From: Gemmatimonadaceae bacterium
Lineage (GTDB): Bacteria; Gemmatimonadota; Gemmatimonadetes; Gemmatimonadales; Gemmatimonadaceae
NCBI GenBank assembly: GCA_035533755.1
Contig: DATLTC010000096.1
Coordinates: 23,561 to 87,560, forward strand
Direction: 5' to 3'
DNA: 64,000 nucleotides
The notes beneath the pieces were generated by a model that saw nothing but the letters and a program-made list of their open reading frames with translations, was not told the origin of the DNA and made no database searches. Position 1 is the stretch's first letter; every line of letters starts with the position of its first letter. Below are positions 48,576-60,043 of the stretch, in pieces. Position numbers and translations under genes: made by a program.

Positions 48576-50570
48576 TTACTGCGCTAGCGTGGCCGCGGCG
48601 ACCTGCGCGAGCAGGTCGGACGTTCTGACCGGCTTCCGGAGCAGAAAGTCCGTAGCCGCCGTGGCGCCACGGGGTTCCCACCCTGTGACCACGCCGATCC
48701 GGAGATTGGCCCACCGCCCCCGCGCATGGGCGATGAGGTCCCATCCGCTGCCGTCGGGCAGCCCGATATCGGTGACCAGCACGTCGTAGGGCGTTTCGGC
48801 GGCGTCGCCGAGTTTGTCCATCGCCTCGGCCACGCAGGTCACGGCCTGCACGGTATGCCCGTCGCTCTCGAGCAGCGCCTGCATGAACTCGCGGCTGTCC
48901 GCGTGGTCTTCCACCAGAAGCACGCGGCGCGGCGCCCGGCGGTGGATCGGCTCCGCCGCGCCGGCCGGGGGACGATCCACGGCCAACGGGAACACGAGCC
49001 GCAGCGTCGTGCCGCGGCCGAGCACCGAATCGATCTCGGCGCGGCCGCGGTGCCGCTTGGCGATGCCGTAGACCTCGGCGAGGCCGAGGCCGGTGCCGCC
49101 CTGCCCCTTGGTGGTGAAGAAGGGCTCGAAGGCACGCTCGCGCACCTCGTCCGACATGCCGGTGCCGGTGTCGCGCACCTCGACGATCACCTCGCCATCG
49201 GCCACGCGGGTGACGATGCCGAGCGTGCCGCCGCCGTGCATGGCGTCGAGCGCGTTCTGGATCAGATTGAGCAGCGCCTCGCGGATCTCGCCGGCAATGC
49301 CGCGGATCATGGCGCCCGGCGCGAGCTCGCGCTCCAGCTGGACCAGCCCGCCGCGCGCCCGCTCGGCCCACAGCGGGCGGGTCATGGCCACCACCTCGTC
49401 GCACACCGCGGAGAGGTCGATCGCTTCCTCGCGCTCGCCCTTCATGGGTTCCTGTCGGATGAACCGGCCCACGCGCGCCGCCGTCGCGGCGCCCGTCTCG
49501 GCGGCCTTGGCGATGCGCACCGCATAGTCGCGCACGGCGGCCGGATTCTCGGCGTTGGTCTCCAGCAGGTACGCCGCCGCCATGATCGGATTGAGCGCGT
49601 TGTTCACGTCGTGCATGACGCCGGCCGCCAGCTGGCCGACCGCCGTCAGGCGCCGTTCCCGGGCCCGCGCGTCCTGCAGCGCGAGCAACTCCCGCGTGCG
49701 CTCCTGCACCATGCGTTCCAGGCGCTCGGCTTCGGTGGACACCCGCTCGTACAGCTCGGCGGTGCGTCGGGCCTCCTCCTCGAGCTGTTGCTGGAGCTGG
49801 GTGCGGAAGGTGACGTCGCGCTCCACCGTCACCGCGCCGCGAATGCGCCCCTGCTCGTCGTACAACGGATTGGCGTTGACGTCGATCACGATCGCGCCGT
49901 CGGGGCCGCGTCGCACCTCGAGCCGTTCGCCGCGCACGCGTTCGCCGCGCAGGGCGCGGGCCGTGGGATGCTCGTGCACGAACAGACTGGTGCCATCCAG
50001 CGTGCGCGGGCGGTCCAGCTGCCAGAGTTCGCGCAGCGTGCTCGGCGTGTTGGGGGCGTGGTCGAGCTGGGCCTGCGTGTTGGTGCGCCGCGTGTTGCCG
50101 TCGGCGTCCACCACGCGCACGGAATCTGGTATGACGTCGAAGATCGTCTCGAGCTGGGCGATGCTGCGGGCCAGGTCCTGGCGCAGTTCCTCGCGTTCGG
50201 TGATATCGTTGCCGGCGAAGATCAGGCCCTGTCGCCCCGACGCGGCGGTGATTGGCACGAACGTCACCTCCACCACGCGGCGGCCATCGGGGCGCTGGAA
50301 GGTGACCGGATAGGCGATGACCGGCGTGCCGCGCACCGCCGAGTCGATCTGGTCGGTGAGGTCGGCGAGCGCGTTGGGAAAGGCGTCGTACACCGAGCGC
50401 CCGGTGGCGGCGTCGGCGTCCAGCCCGGTGAGCTCGCGATAGAGCGGATTGGCGCTCACCAACTCGAGCTCGCCGTTGAAGACGGCGATGGCGTGCGCGA
50501 TCGCTTCGAACAGCGCTTCGAAACGGGCGGTCGGCGTGTTCCCCAGACCGGCGGCGGGCTCTGAGTTCAC
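48576..50570 (-). CDS. Hybrid PAS histidine kinase with C-terminal receiver
   Basis: A 664-residue soluble kinase starting at GTG 50570. Two PAS domains (about 15-130 and 135-255) precede a coiled coil (about 256-300), the histidine box GVMHDVNNALNPI (H320), and an ATPase domain with LLNLIQNALDAMHGG and GGTGLGLAEVYGIAKRH. A receiver closes the protein (LVEDHADS, D601 in VTDIGLPDGSGW, RKPV). The lack of a membrane segment suggests a cytosolic signal such as redox or a small ligand. It is followed by the ANTAR regulator, an apparent pair. Confidence 0.93.
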   Translation of the reverse strand: MNSEPAAGLGNTPTARFEALFEAIAHAIAVFNGELELVSANPLYRELTGLDADAATGRSVYDAFPNALADLTDQIDSAVRGTPVIAYPVTFQRPDGRRVVEVTFVPITAASGRQGLIFAGNDITEREELRQDLARSIAQLETIFDVIPDSVRVVDADGNTRRTNTQAQLDHAPNTPSTLRELWQLDRPRTLDGTSLFVHEHPTARALRGERVRGERLEVRRGPDGAIVIDVNANPLYDEQGRIRGAVTVERDVTFRTQLQQQLEEEARRTAELYERVSTEAERLERMVQERTRELLALQDARARERRLTAVGQLAAGVMHDVNNALNPIMAAAYLLETNAENPAAVRDYAVRIAKAAETGAATAARVGRFIRQEPMKGEREEAIDLSAVCDEVVAMTRPLWAERARGGLVQLERELAPGAMIRGIAGEIREALLNLIQNALDAMHGGGTLGIVTRVADGEVIVEVRDTGTGMSDEVRERAFEPFFTTKGQGGTGLGLAEVYGIAKRHRGRAEIDSVLGRGTTLRLVFPLAVDRPPAGAAEPIHRRAPRRVLLVEDHADSREFMQALLESDGHTVQAVTCVAEAMDKLGDAAETPYDVLVTDIGLPDGSGWDLIAHARGRWANLRIGVVTGWEPRGATAATDFLLRKPVRTSDLLAQVAAATLAQ

Positions 50571-50755
50571 GGGCGGCGCGTTCTCATGCTGGAGGAGATG
50601 GGCGGCGTCGATCGCGCAGGCATCGCGCGTCGCACGCTCCCCTCAAGTGAGTGAGGGGCCGGCGCAATGTCAATCCGCCCGGACGCCGATGGGCGGCGAG
50701 CATGGCCGCCCCCACCCCGAGCGACACGTGCTCGAACGCATGCGCGCGGTGTTCG

Positions 50756-52392
50756 TCACGCCATCCTCGCTTCCGCCCACCGGGCGCCGGTCGTGATCGC
50801 CAGCACGAGCGCGATGAGCAGCACGCTGTACGCCGCCGCGGTGCCGAACGAGAGCCCGCGCAGTTGCGACAGGATCTCCATGGAGATGGGCCGGTTGGCG
50901 TGCGTGTACAGCACGATGCTCGCCACGAATTCCCCGACCGCCGCCACCGACGCCAGCATGGCGCCGGCCACGAGGCCCGGCCGCGCCGCCGGCAGCACCA
51001 CGCGCCGCATGGCCAGCCACCACGACGCCCCGAGCCCGCGCGCCGCGTCCTCGATGGTCGGGTCCATCTGCCGCAGCGAGCCTTCCACGGCGTTGGTGAC
51101 GAGCGGGATGTTGCGGATGAAATACGCGAACGGCAGGATCCAGAACGTGCCCACGAGCAGCATGCGCGCCGAGGCCAGGGAGTTGCGGTCGAACGTCGCC
51201 GACAACCCGAGCGCGATCGCCGTGGCGGGAATCGCCCACGGCAAGGCCACGAGCAGCCCCAGCAGCTTCTTCCCGGGCGCCCGCGTGAGCACCAGCAGGT
51301 ACGCGGCGAGCAGCCCGAAAACCACGTTCGCCGCGGTGGCGATGGCCGCCATGCTCACGCTGTTCGTGATCGGCTGCATCAGGTCGGGATCGGTGGCCAG
51401 GTGGCGGAAGTTGTCGAGCGTGTACTGCGGCGGCAGCACCTGCGTGGTCCACGTGCCGTCCCGCGCGAACGACACCAGCACGACCATCGCATGGGGCAGG
51501 ACCAGGAACGTCACGGCCATGGCGGCGATGATCGGCGCCGCCACCCGCCAGCCCCGCGATTGCACCACGATGCGCGTCGCTCGCCCTTTCCCCGCCATCG
51601 CGTAGTCCCGGCGGCGCTCGATCCACCGCAGCGCGAACAACGCCGCCACCGCCGTCAGCGCCAGCACCGAGGTCTCGACGTAGGCCATGCCCATCGAGTC
51701 GTTGAGCTTGGACACCAGGATCTGCGTGCTCAGCACGCGCGTGCCGCCCCCGAACACGTACGGCGCCGAGAACGACCCGAGCGCGCTCATGAACACGAGC
51801 AGCATCGAGCCGACGATCGCCGGCGTGAGCAGCGGCAGCGTGACCCGGCGCAGGGTGAGCGCCGACGACGCCCCGAGGCCCGTGGCCGCTTCGTCGAGCG
51901 ACGAGTCGTACCGCTCCAGCCCCGCCGAGACGAACAGGAATACGTACACGTACATCGTGTAGGCGTGCACGAACACGATCGCCCACACGCCGGTGAGCGT
52001 CCACGGCGGACGCGAGAGCCCGAACAGCTGCTGCACGCCGCGCGTGACCACGCCGCTCTCGCCGTACAGGAACAGGAACGCGATCACGCCCACGAGCGGC
52101 GGCAGCGCCGCCGGGAGCGTGGCGAACACGCTCAGCAGCCGGCGGCCCCGGAACTCGAACCGCGTGAGCAGGAACGCCAGAGGAACACCGATCGCGAGCG
52201 ACGCCATCACCGACGCCACCGAGATGATGAGCGTGTTCGTGAGCGCCTCGTGATCGGCCGGGCTGCTGAGGAACGCCCGCCAATCCCTGAGCCCGTGCGC
52301 GAAGCTGCCCGCCACCACCGACACGTTGGGATACACGACGCTCCACAGCAGGAGCGCCAGGATGGCGAGAGCGAGCCCCGTGTACCGCTTGC

Positions 52393-52396
<4 letters not shown>
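50756..52396 (-). CDS. Iron-type ABC importer permease (fused double permease)
   Basis: A 546-residue inner-membrane protein with two binding-protein-dependent permease halves and about 12 hydrophobic segments. The EAA-type loops are DEAATGLGASSALTLRRVTLP in the first half and DAARGLGASWWLAMRRVVLP in the second. This FbpB/SfuB-like fused architecture is typical of Fe3+ importers and some phosphonate importers. GTG 52396 overlaps the ATPase stop (GTGA). It is the last gene of the operon that begins with the PIG-L gene. Confidence 0.92.
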
Positions 52397-53474
<1,078 letters not shown>

Positions 53475-53478
<4 letters not shown>

Positions 53479-54515
53479 TTGCCGCGCCGGCTGTTGCGGA
53501 TGTTCGCGTCCCAGTACTTCATCCACGTGTCCGTGCTGTCCACCAGCATCTGGCGATCGAGCTGCATCGGCTTGATCTGCGCGCGCGCTTGGCGGATCCA
53601 ATCGGGCAGCGAGTCGGGGTCGAGGTCGGTGCGCACCGGAATGCGGACGAATCGGTCGGCGGCGGCGATCAGCGCCTTGGGCGTGGTCACGAATTCGTAG
53701 AACGCGCGGGCCAGCTCCGGATGCTTGCTCCCGCGCACGATCGCGATCGCGTCCACGATCTGCGGCGTGCCGCTCGACGGAATCACGTACGCCAGGGGGA
53801 ACTCCGACTTCTGCTTGAGCAGCGCGATGTCGGGCATGTCCCAGAGGCTGATCAGCCCCTCCTGCCGCCCCAGTTTCTGGTAGAGCAGCGTCGGGTTGAG
53901 CGTGTACTCGCTCGTCTGCCCGTCGAGCCGGCGCAGCCAGTCCCACCCCGCCTGCTCCGACCCGGTCTGGGCGATCGACCGCGCGACGATCGACGCGAAG
54001 ATCGCGCGCATCGATCCCGAGGCGATCGGATCGCGGATGAGCACCTTGCCCTTCCATTTGGGATCGAGCACGTCGTCCCAATCCTTGGGCGCGTCCGCCG
54101 CGGACACGGCCTTGGAGTTGTAGGCGATCACCTCGGGGGTGAGATACGTGCCGTACCACAGATCGTGCGGATCGCGCGCGTCGGCCGGCACGTCGGCGGC
54201 CCAGGTGGGCTTGTACGGTTCCAGCAGCCCTTCGCTCGCGCCGCGCGCGAACGTCTCCGACGGCGCGCCGAACCAGACGTCGGCCTGCGGGTTGGCCTTC
54301 TCCGAGCGCAGGCGGTCGAGCACGTCCTGCGATCCCATGTCCACCCACTGCACGTCCACGTCGGGATGCACGGCCTCGAAGGCGTCGGCGTAGTATTGCA
54401 GCAGATCCTTGCCGTGCGGCGAGTACACCACGAGCGGCGTGCGCGAGTCGTGCGCGCAGGCCGCCAGCAGCAGCCCCGCGGCGAGGCCGGCCATTCCCCG
54501 GAATTTCCCCCGCAT
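53475..54515 (-). CDS. Iron-type ABC importer substrate-binding lipoprotein
   Basis: A 346-residue protein with a lipoprotein signal (lipobox LAAC near residue 19). The FbpA/AfuA-like two-lobed domain includes VVYSPHGKDLLQYYADAFE, DVWFGAPSETFARG and LTPEVIAYNSK. ATG 54515 has AGGGGA just upstream; GTG 54527, overlapping the PIG-L stop, is an alternative. The usual Fe3+ Tyr-Tyr pair is not obvious at the C-terminal side, so the ligand could be a phosphonate or another small anion rather than ferric iron. Confidence 0.88.
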
Positions 54516-54523
54516 CGCTCCCC

Positions 54524-57172
54524 TCACGGCGTCGGCAGCGCGGACTTCCGCCCGCCCACGGCCGCGCGCTGGTTGGCCGACAGGATGTTCACGAACAGCC
54601 GGGCCGCCCCCGGGTTCCCGGCCGGCAGCTGGCGGAAGAACGACAGCGTGGCGTAGACGAACGTGCCCCTGCCGAGCGGCGCCACGAGGATCCCCGCGTC
54701 GTTGGGCGGCTCGCCGGTGTCGTGCATCGACAGGATCGCATGGTAGTGATCGTCGAACGTGTGCGGCATGTACGACGACCGCTCCTGCACCCAGTGGTCG
54801 AAGTCCGATGCCGTGATCCTGTTCGGCGTGTTGAGAATCGGCGACGCGGGATCGAGGATCGTCACCGGGGCGTCCTCCTCGGTCACGCGGTCGGCCGGAC
54901 GCGACAGCGTGATCGGATATGGAAGCTGCCCCGGTCGCACCACCTGTTCGTACTGCTCCACCAGCGTGCCGCCGTTCCGCGCGTACTTCAGCAGCCGGCC
55001 GTTGTTCGCCCGCAGGGCGTCGCTCGCGTCGAACGCCCGCGCGCCCACCACCACCGCGGCGAATTTCGAGAGATCGGTCTCCGGCAGCGCGTCGGGCGCC
55101 ACCGTGGTCACGCGCAGTCCGAGCTGGTCGAGCATCGGCTCCACGTTGTCGCCCACCCCGGGGATGTACGCGATCGCCATCCCGCGCGCGTAGTTCACGT
55201 CCACGGCCTGCAGCTCCACCGCCGCCTGCCGGTAGTAGCGCTGCGGCTGGATGTGCTCGTACTCCACGGGCACGTACCCCAACGTGAACGTCTGGCCGTC
55301 GCTCGCGGCCGACGCCGAGATCGCGTGCGCGCCGGGCCGGAGCGTGCCGCGCAGGCGGAAGTAGAGGTTGGCGTCCTCACCCGGCGCCAGCGTCAACGTG
55401 CGGGTGGCGCTGTCGGCGGTGAGGCCGGCCGGCAGCGCCAGCGTGACCGTCACGCGCCGTTCATGCGACGCGTCCGACCGCACGACCAGGTGCTCGCGGC
55501 GGTCGAGCGCGGTGTTGGCGCGCGCGTATTCCACCTCGCGGTCGAACAGCACCGTGATCGCCGGGGCGAGCGCGATCGGCCGCTCCACCTCGCCACGCGC
55601 CGGATCGGCGAACCGGCGCACGATGGGTGAGATCTCGTACGTGAAGTGCACGCCCGCGATCTCGAGGCCCACCCGTACGCCGGAACTCCGCACGCGGTCC
55701 TCGCCTTCGAGCAGTTGCGGCACCGGGGTGCCGCGGAGGTCGCCCGGCGGGCGCAGGCTGAACATGTCGCCGGCCAGCGGATATCGCAGCCACCACGGCA
55801 TCGTCGGCTCGCCGGCCATCGTCTGGTCGTAGGTCTGCTCCCACAGCGCTTCGGGTGCCACCGCCTGCGGGGCCGGCCCCACGTACGTGCCGCTGCTGTC
55901 GCGCCCCAGGTACGCCACCGGCGCGCGCCCATGGTTCACGACGCTGATCGTGATCGGCGCGCGGTCGCCGATCGCGATCACTTCCCTTGGCGACGTGGCG
56001 AGCAGCTGCACGCCCGCCGCGAGCAGCAGCGCCCGCTTGGCGCGCCGCACCTGCTCGTCCATCGTCGTCGCGAAGTCGCCCATGGCGCCAGCGCACACCG
56101 GCACCGGCATCCCCGCCGCCGCGCACCCGCGCGCGCCGGCCGCGGCCCGCTGCGCCAGATCGAGGTAGTGGGCGATCGGCGCCACCGCGCTCGACGGGTC
56201 GATCAGGTGCAGATGGCGCGCGATCTCGACGCCCGCGCCGTCCAGCGAATCCACGGCGGCGCGAGCCGCGGGCGGCAGCGGGAGCGCCGCGAATCGCGCG
56301 AAGCTCGTGTCCATCCCCGCGAACAACGACGTCGTGTCGCGGCTCGACGCCGGCGGCAGCGCCACCTCCAGCCGCACGTGATCCAGCCGCGGCTCCAGCG
56401 GCGCCAGATTCCCCTGCCCCTGCGAGCGATGCTGCGACCGACTCTCGGCGGCGATCGCGGCGTAGGTGCGGCCCTCGAGCACGTCGTACGCCCCGACGTC
56501 GATCGGCAGCGTGCCGGGCATCGGCTGATCTGCGCCGCGGCCGAACACCCGCGCCGACCGGTAGAACACCGTCGGCGTCCACGCCCCCATGCCATTGGTG
56601 GCCGAGCGCGGATAGCGCACCGTGTCGCCCGCGAGGTCGAACGCCTCGCGCGACAGGATGCCCGACACCTGGTGGTGGCCGTGCCCGTCGCGCGGCGTGC
56701 CCGACCATACCGAGATGACCACCTGCGGGCGGTACGCCCGGATCACGCTGATCATGTCGCGGAGGATCGAATCGCTGGGCCAGTGTTTGAACGTTTCGGC
56801 GGCCGTCTTCGAGAACCCGAAGTCGTACGCCCGCGTGAAGTACTGGCGGCCGCCGTCGATGCGCCGCGCCGCGAGCAGTTCCTGCGTGCGGATCATGCCC
56901 AGCAGCGGCCCCAGTTCGTTACCGATCAGATTCTGCCCGCCGTCGCCCCGCGTGAGCGACAGGTACGCCGTCTCGATGTGGCGCCCCTTGGCAAGGTAGG
57001 TGATCAACTGCGTATCCTCGTCGTCGGGATGCGCCCCGATCATGAGGACGCGCACCGAGACGCCCAGGCCGCCCACGGCCTCGCCCAACGCGGCGGCGCC
57101 GCGCTCCTGACCGATCAGGATCCGCGGCGCGAGAACGAGTGCTGCGACGAGAACAAGGGACCGAGTTCGCAC
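54524..57172 (-). CDS. Large secreted PIG-L family deacetylase with ThuA/GATase-like C-terminal part
   Basis: An 882-residue protein. I prefer GTG 57172 (GGTGAG 6 nt upstream, then a classic signal peptide MRTRSLVLVAALVL) over the GTG at 57202. The PIG-L domain has the zinc site MIGAHPDDED (about 46-52) and GTPRDGHGHHQVSG, as in GlcNAc-phosphatidylinositol and mycothiol/bacillithiol deacetylases. The middle ~400 residues are beta-rich with an NPCBM/NEW2-like feel; the last ~230 residues resemble a glutamine-amidotransferase or ThuA-type flavodoxin fold (FAAVVVGARAFDASDAL, GGTLVEQYEQ). It probably deacetylates an extracellular N-acetylated sugar. Its stop meets the binding-protein gene, making a four-gene operon. 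Confidence 0.83.
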   Translation of the reverse strand: MRTRSLVLVAALVLAPRILIGQERGAAALGEAVGGLGVSVRVLMIGAHPDDEDTQLITYLAKGRHIETAYLSLTRGDGGQNLIGNELGPLLGMIRTQELLAARRIDGGRQYFTRAYDFGFSKTAAETFKHWPSDSILRDMISVIRAYRPQVVISVWSGTPRDGHGHHQVSGILSREAFDLAGDTVRYPRSATNGMGAWTPTVFYRSARVFGRGADQPMPGTLPIDVGAYDVLEGRTYAAIAAESRSQHRSQGQGNLAPLEPRLDHVRLEVALPPASSRDTTSLFAGMDTSFARFAALPLPPAARAAVDSLDGAGVEIARHLHLIDPSSAVAPIAHYLDLAQRAAAGARGCAAAGMPVPVCAGAMGDFATTMDEQVRRAKRALLLAAGVQLLATSPREVIAIGDRAPITISVVNHGRAPVAYLGRDSSGTYVGPAPQAVAPEALWEQTYDQTMAGEPTMPWWLRYPLAGDMFSLRPPGDLRGTPVPQLLEGEDRVRSSGVRVGLEIAGVHFTYEISPIVRRFADPARGEVERPIALAPAITVLFDREVEYARANTALDRREHLVVRSDASHERRVTVTLALPAGLTADSATRTLTLAPGEDANLYFRLRGTLRPGAHAISASAASDGQTFTLGYVPVEYEHIQPQRYYRQAAVELQAVDVNYARGMAIAYIPGVGDNVEPMLDQLGLRVTTVAPDALPETDLSKFAAVVVGARAFDASDALRANNGRLLKYARNGGTLVEQYEQVVRPGQLPYPITLSRPADRVTEEDAPVTILDPASPILNTPNRITASDFDHWVQERSSYMPHTFDDHYHAILSMHDTGEPPNDAGILVAPLGRGTFVYATLSFFRQLPAGNPGAARLFVNILSANQRAAVGGRKSALPTP

Positions 57173-57235
57173 GCGACGCTCACCGGTTTGTGGAATTGTC
57201 ACTCGGAACGCGCGCCGACGGCGCGCCCCCTACGG

Positions 57236-60001
57236 CTAGACCTTCGCGGCCTTGCGACGCGGCGTGCCGGCCGGCGCCAGGGTGAGCGCGTCGCTCACGA
57301 TGCGGGCCTGCTCCTCCGCGTGCATGGACGGATAACCCTCGGCGGGACTCGCGCGTTCCGGACGCCCCACGTACCGCACCGGGAGCTGCGTCCCCGTGGA
57401 CGCCCGCAGGCGCGGCGACACGTAGGTCCACGCGCCCATGTTGCGCGGCTCTTCCTGCGCCCACACCACGTCCTCCACGTTCGGATACGCATCCACCACG
57501 GCCCCGATGGCATCGTGCGGCCACGGAGCCAATTCTTCCACGCGTACCAGCGCCACGCCAGGCTCCCCACCCGCCTTCGCGCGGGCGTCGAGCATGTCAT
57601 AGTAGATCTTGCCGGTGCAGAACACCACGCGCCGCACGCCGGCGCGGTGCGCCGCCGCGGCCGGGTCATCGAGCACGGGGAGGAACCGCGCGGCCCCCAA
57701 CTCCTCGAGCGTCGACAGCGCCGCCGCCAGGCGCAGCAGCGACTTGGGCTGCATCAACACCAGCGGACGCCGCACCCGGCGCGCCGCCTGCCGCCGCAGG
57801 ATGTGGAAGTACTGCGCCGGCGTGGACGGATACGCCACCGACAGATTCTCTTCGGCCGTGAGTTGCAGATACCGCTCCAGCCGCGCGCTCGAGTGCTCCG
57901 GTCCCTGCCCCTCGTAGCCGTGCGGCAGCAACAGGATCAGCCCCGAGTCCTGCCCCCATTTGGAGTGGCCCGCCGACAGGAACTGGTCCACGATCGGCTG
58001 GGCCACGTTGGCGAAGTCGCCGTACTGCGCTTCCCAGAGCGTGAGATCCGCAGGCGCCACGACGCTGAATCCGTACTCGAAACCCATCACCGCCATCTCC
58101 GACAGCGGGCTGTTGTGGATCTCGAACGGCGCCTTGCCCTGGGACAGATGGGCGAGCGGCGTATACGTCTCGCCGGTCTCCACGTCGTGCAACACCGCCT
58201 GCCGGTGCGAGAACGTGCCGCGTTCGGCGTCCTGTCCGGTGAGCCGCACGCCGGTGCCGGCCACGAGCAGCGAGGCGAACGCGAGCGCCTCGGCGTGCCC
58301 CCAGTCGATGCCGCCCGCGTGCAGGCCGTCGCGACGCCGCGCCAGCGTGCGCTGCAACGTCGGGTGCAGCTTGAACGACGCCGGCCACGAGAGCATCTCC
58401 TCGTTCAGCCCCGCCAGGTGCTCGGTCTTCACCGCCGTGTCCGGATCCTCCAGCCGCGGCGGGTGCGACTCGGCCACCGACGCCATCGTCGCTTCCTTCT
58501 TTGCCTTCACGTCCTTGAAGATCTCGCCCAGCCCGTCGGCCAGCGCCTTGTCCATCGCCACCACGTCGGACTCGCTCACCACGCGCTCGCGCACCAGGCG
58601 CGCGCCCCACACCTCGCGCGCCGTGGGGTGCGTCTTGATGATCTCGTACATCCGCGGCTGCGTGAACGCCGGCTGGTCCGCTTCGTTGTGGCCGTGCCGG
58701 CGGTAGCCCACGAGGTCGATCAGGAAGTCCTTGTGGAACCGGTCGCGGTACATCATCGCCAGGCGAATCGCCTGGATGCACGCTTCGATGTCGTCGGCGT
58801 TCACGTGCACGATCGGCACTTCAAAGCCCTTGGCCAGATCGCTCGCGTAATGCGTGGACCGCGCGTCGATCGGATCGGTGGTGAAGCCCACCTGATTGTT
58901 GGTGATGATGTGCAGCGTGCCCCCCACCCGGTAGCCGTCCAGCAGGGCGAGGTTGAAGGTTTCCGCCACCACGCCTTCGCCGGGGAATGCGGCGTCGCCG
59001 TGCACGCAGATCGGCAGCACCGAGCGCTCGTCGCGCTCGCTCCGGTTGCTGGCCCCGCGCTGCAGCGCCCGCGCCACGCCCACCATCACCGGATTCACCA
59101 GCTCCAGATGGCTGGGATTCGGCACCAGCTCCAGGGCCACCGTCGCGCCGCCGAACTCGCGCTCCGACCGGTAGCCCAGGTGGTACTTCACGTCGCCCGA
59201 TCGGTTGGGGTCGGGCGACACCCGCTCGCCGGCGAATTCGGCGAACAGATCCCGCGCCGGCTTGCCCATCACGTGCCGCAGCACGTTCAGCCGGCCGCGA
59301 TGCGCCAGGCCGAGCACCACGGTGCGCGCGCCGCTCCCCGCCCCGCACGCGATCGCTTCGTCGATCATCGGAACCAGCGCGTCCACGCCCTCGATCGAGA
59401 ACCGCTTCGCGTTCACGAACGCCAGGCCGAGGAAGCGCTCGAACCCGTCCACCTCGGTGAGCCGGCCCAGCAGCGCCTTCTTCTCCTCGGCCGTGAGCGG
59501 TGTCGTGAACGTGCCGCGTTCGATCTGCTGGCGAATCCACAGCCGCTCGTGCTCGTCGCTCACGTGCACGAATTCGTACGCGAGGCCGCCGCAGTACCAG
59601 GCGCGGCGCTTCGCCACCGCCTCGGCCGCCGTGCCCTCGCTCTCGCCCAGCGCCGAACCCGGCACGTCCCGCAGGTCCGCCTCGGTGATCCCGTGATACT
59701 CCGGCGTCAGCTCGGCCGCGCCGTGCGGCGGCGTGCCCAGAGGATCGATCGGGACGGCGTAGTGGCCGTACCGGCGGATGGCGGCCACGAGGGCGCCCGC
59801 GCCGGCGGCCTTGTGGAGAAGTTCGGCGTCCTGGCCCCCGGCCGCCCCACCCGCCGCGGGCGCGATGCCGCTCAGCGATTCCGCGAACCGGAAATACTGG
59901 CGCCACGACTCATCCACCAACGCCGGGTCGCGCCGGTACGCCTCATAGGCTTCGGCGATGTAGCCGTCGTTGAATACGCTGGAAATGGGAAGCCCGCTCA
60001 T
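57236..60001 (-). CDS. sucA: 2-oxoglutarate dehydrogenase E1 component
   Basis: A 921-residue thiamine-diphosphate enzyme of the TCA cycle, decarboxylating 2-oxoglutarate and passing the succinyl group to E2. N-terminal DGYIAEAYEAYRRDPALVDESW, then LGLAHRGRLNVL, HGDAAFPGEGVVAETFNL with NNQVGFTTDP (thiamine diphosphate site), GYRRHGHNEADQPAFTQP and the C-terminal EDVVWAQEEPRNMGAW are all diagnostic. No sucB or lpd lies adjacent. The PIG-L gene follows 63 bp later and the PAS/GAF kinase gene lies 42 bp upstream on the same strand. Confidence 0.96.
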   Translation of the reverse strand: MSGLPISSVFNDGYIAEAYEAYRRDPALVDESWRQYFRFAESLSGIAPAAGGAAGGQDAELLHKAAGAGALVAAIRRYGHYAVPIDPLGTPPHGAAELTPEYHGITEADLRDVPGSALGESEGTAAEAVAKRRAWYCGGLAYEFVHVSDEHERLWIRQQIERGTFTTPLTAEEKKALLGRLTEVDGFERFLGLAFVNAKRFSIEGVDALVPMIDEAIACGAGSGARTVVLGLAHRGRLNVLRHVMGKPARDLFAEFAGERVSPDPNRSGDVKYHLGYRSEREFGGATVALELVPNPSHLELVNPVMVGVARALQRGASNRSERDERSVLPICVHGDAAFPGEGVVAETFNLALLDGYRVGGTLHIITNNQVGFTTDPIDARSTHYASDLAKGFEVPIVHVNADDIEACIQAIRLAMMYRDRFHKDFLIDLVGYRRHGHNEADQPAFTQPRMYEIIKTHPTAREVWGARLVRERVVSESDVVAMDKALADGLGEIFKDVKAKKEATMASVAESHPPRLEDPDTAVKTEHLAGLNEEMLSWPASFKLHPTLQRTLARRRDGLHAGGIDWGHAEALAFASLLVAGTGVRLTGQDAERGTFSHRQAVLHDVETGETYTPLAHLSQGKAPFEIHNSPLSEMAVMGFEYGFSVVAPADLTLWEAQYGDFANVAQPIVDQFLSAGHSKWGQDSGLILLLPHGYEGQGPEHSSARLERYLQLTAEENLSVAYPSTPAQYFHILRRQAARRVRRPLVLMQPKSLLRLAAALSTLEELGAARFLPVLDDPAAAAHRAGVRRVVFCTGKIYYDMLDARAKAGGEPGVALVRVEELAPWPHDAIGAVVDAYPNVEDVVWAQEEPRNMGAWTYVSPRLRASTGTQLPVRYVGRPERASPAEGYPSMHAEEQARIVSDALTLAPAGTPRRKAAKV

Positions 60002-60043
60002 GCCCGAAAATCTAATCAGCCCCGGAACTCCGACGTGAGGAGA

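Noticed and set aside
50639..50711. Two 7-bp hairpins (CCCCTCA/TGAGGGG and GGGCGGC/GCCGCCC) between the hybrid kinase and the permease
   Set aside because: Stems of this length are frequent in such GC-rich DNA and neither has a U-tract; a terminator role for the permease operon is possible but not supported enough to list.
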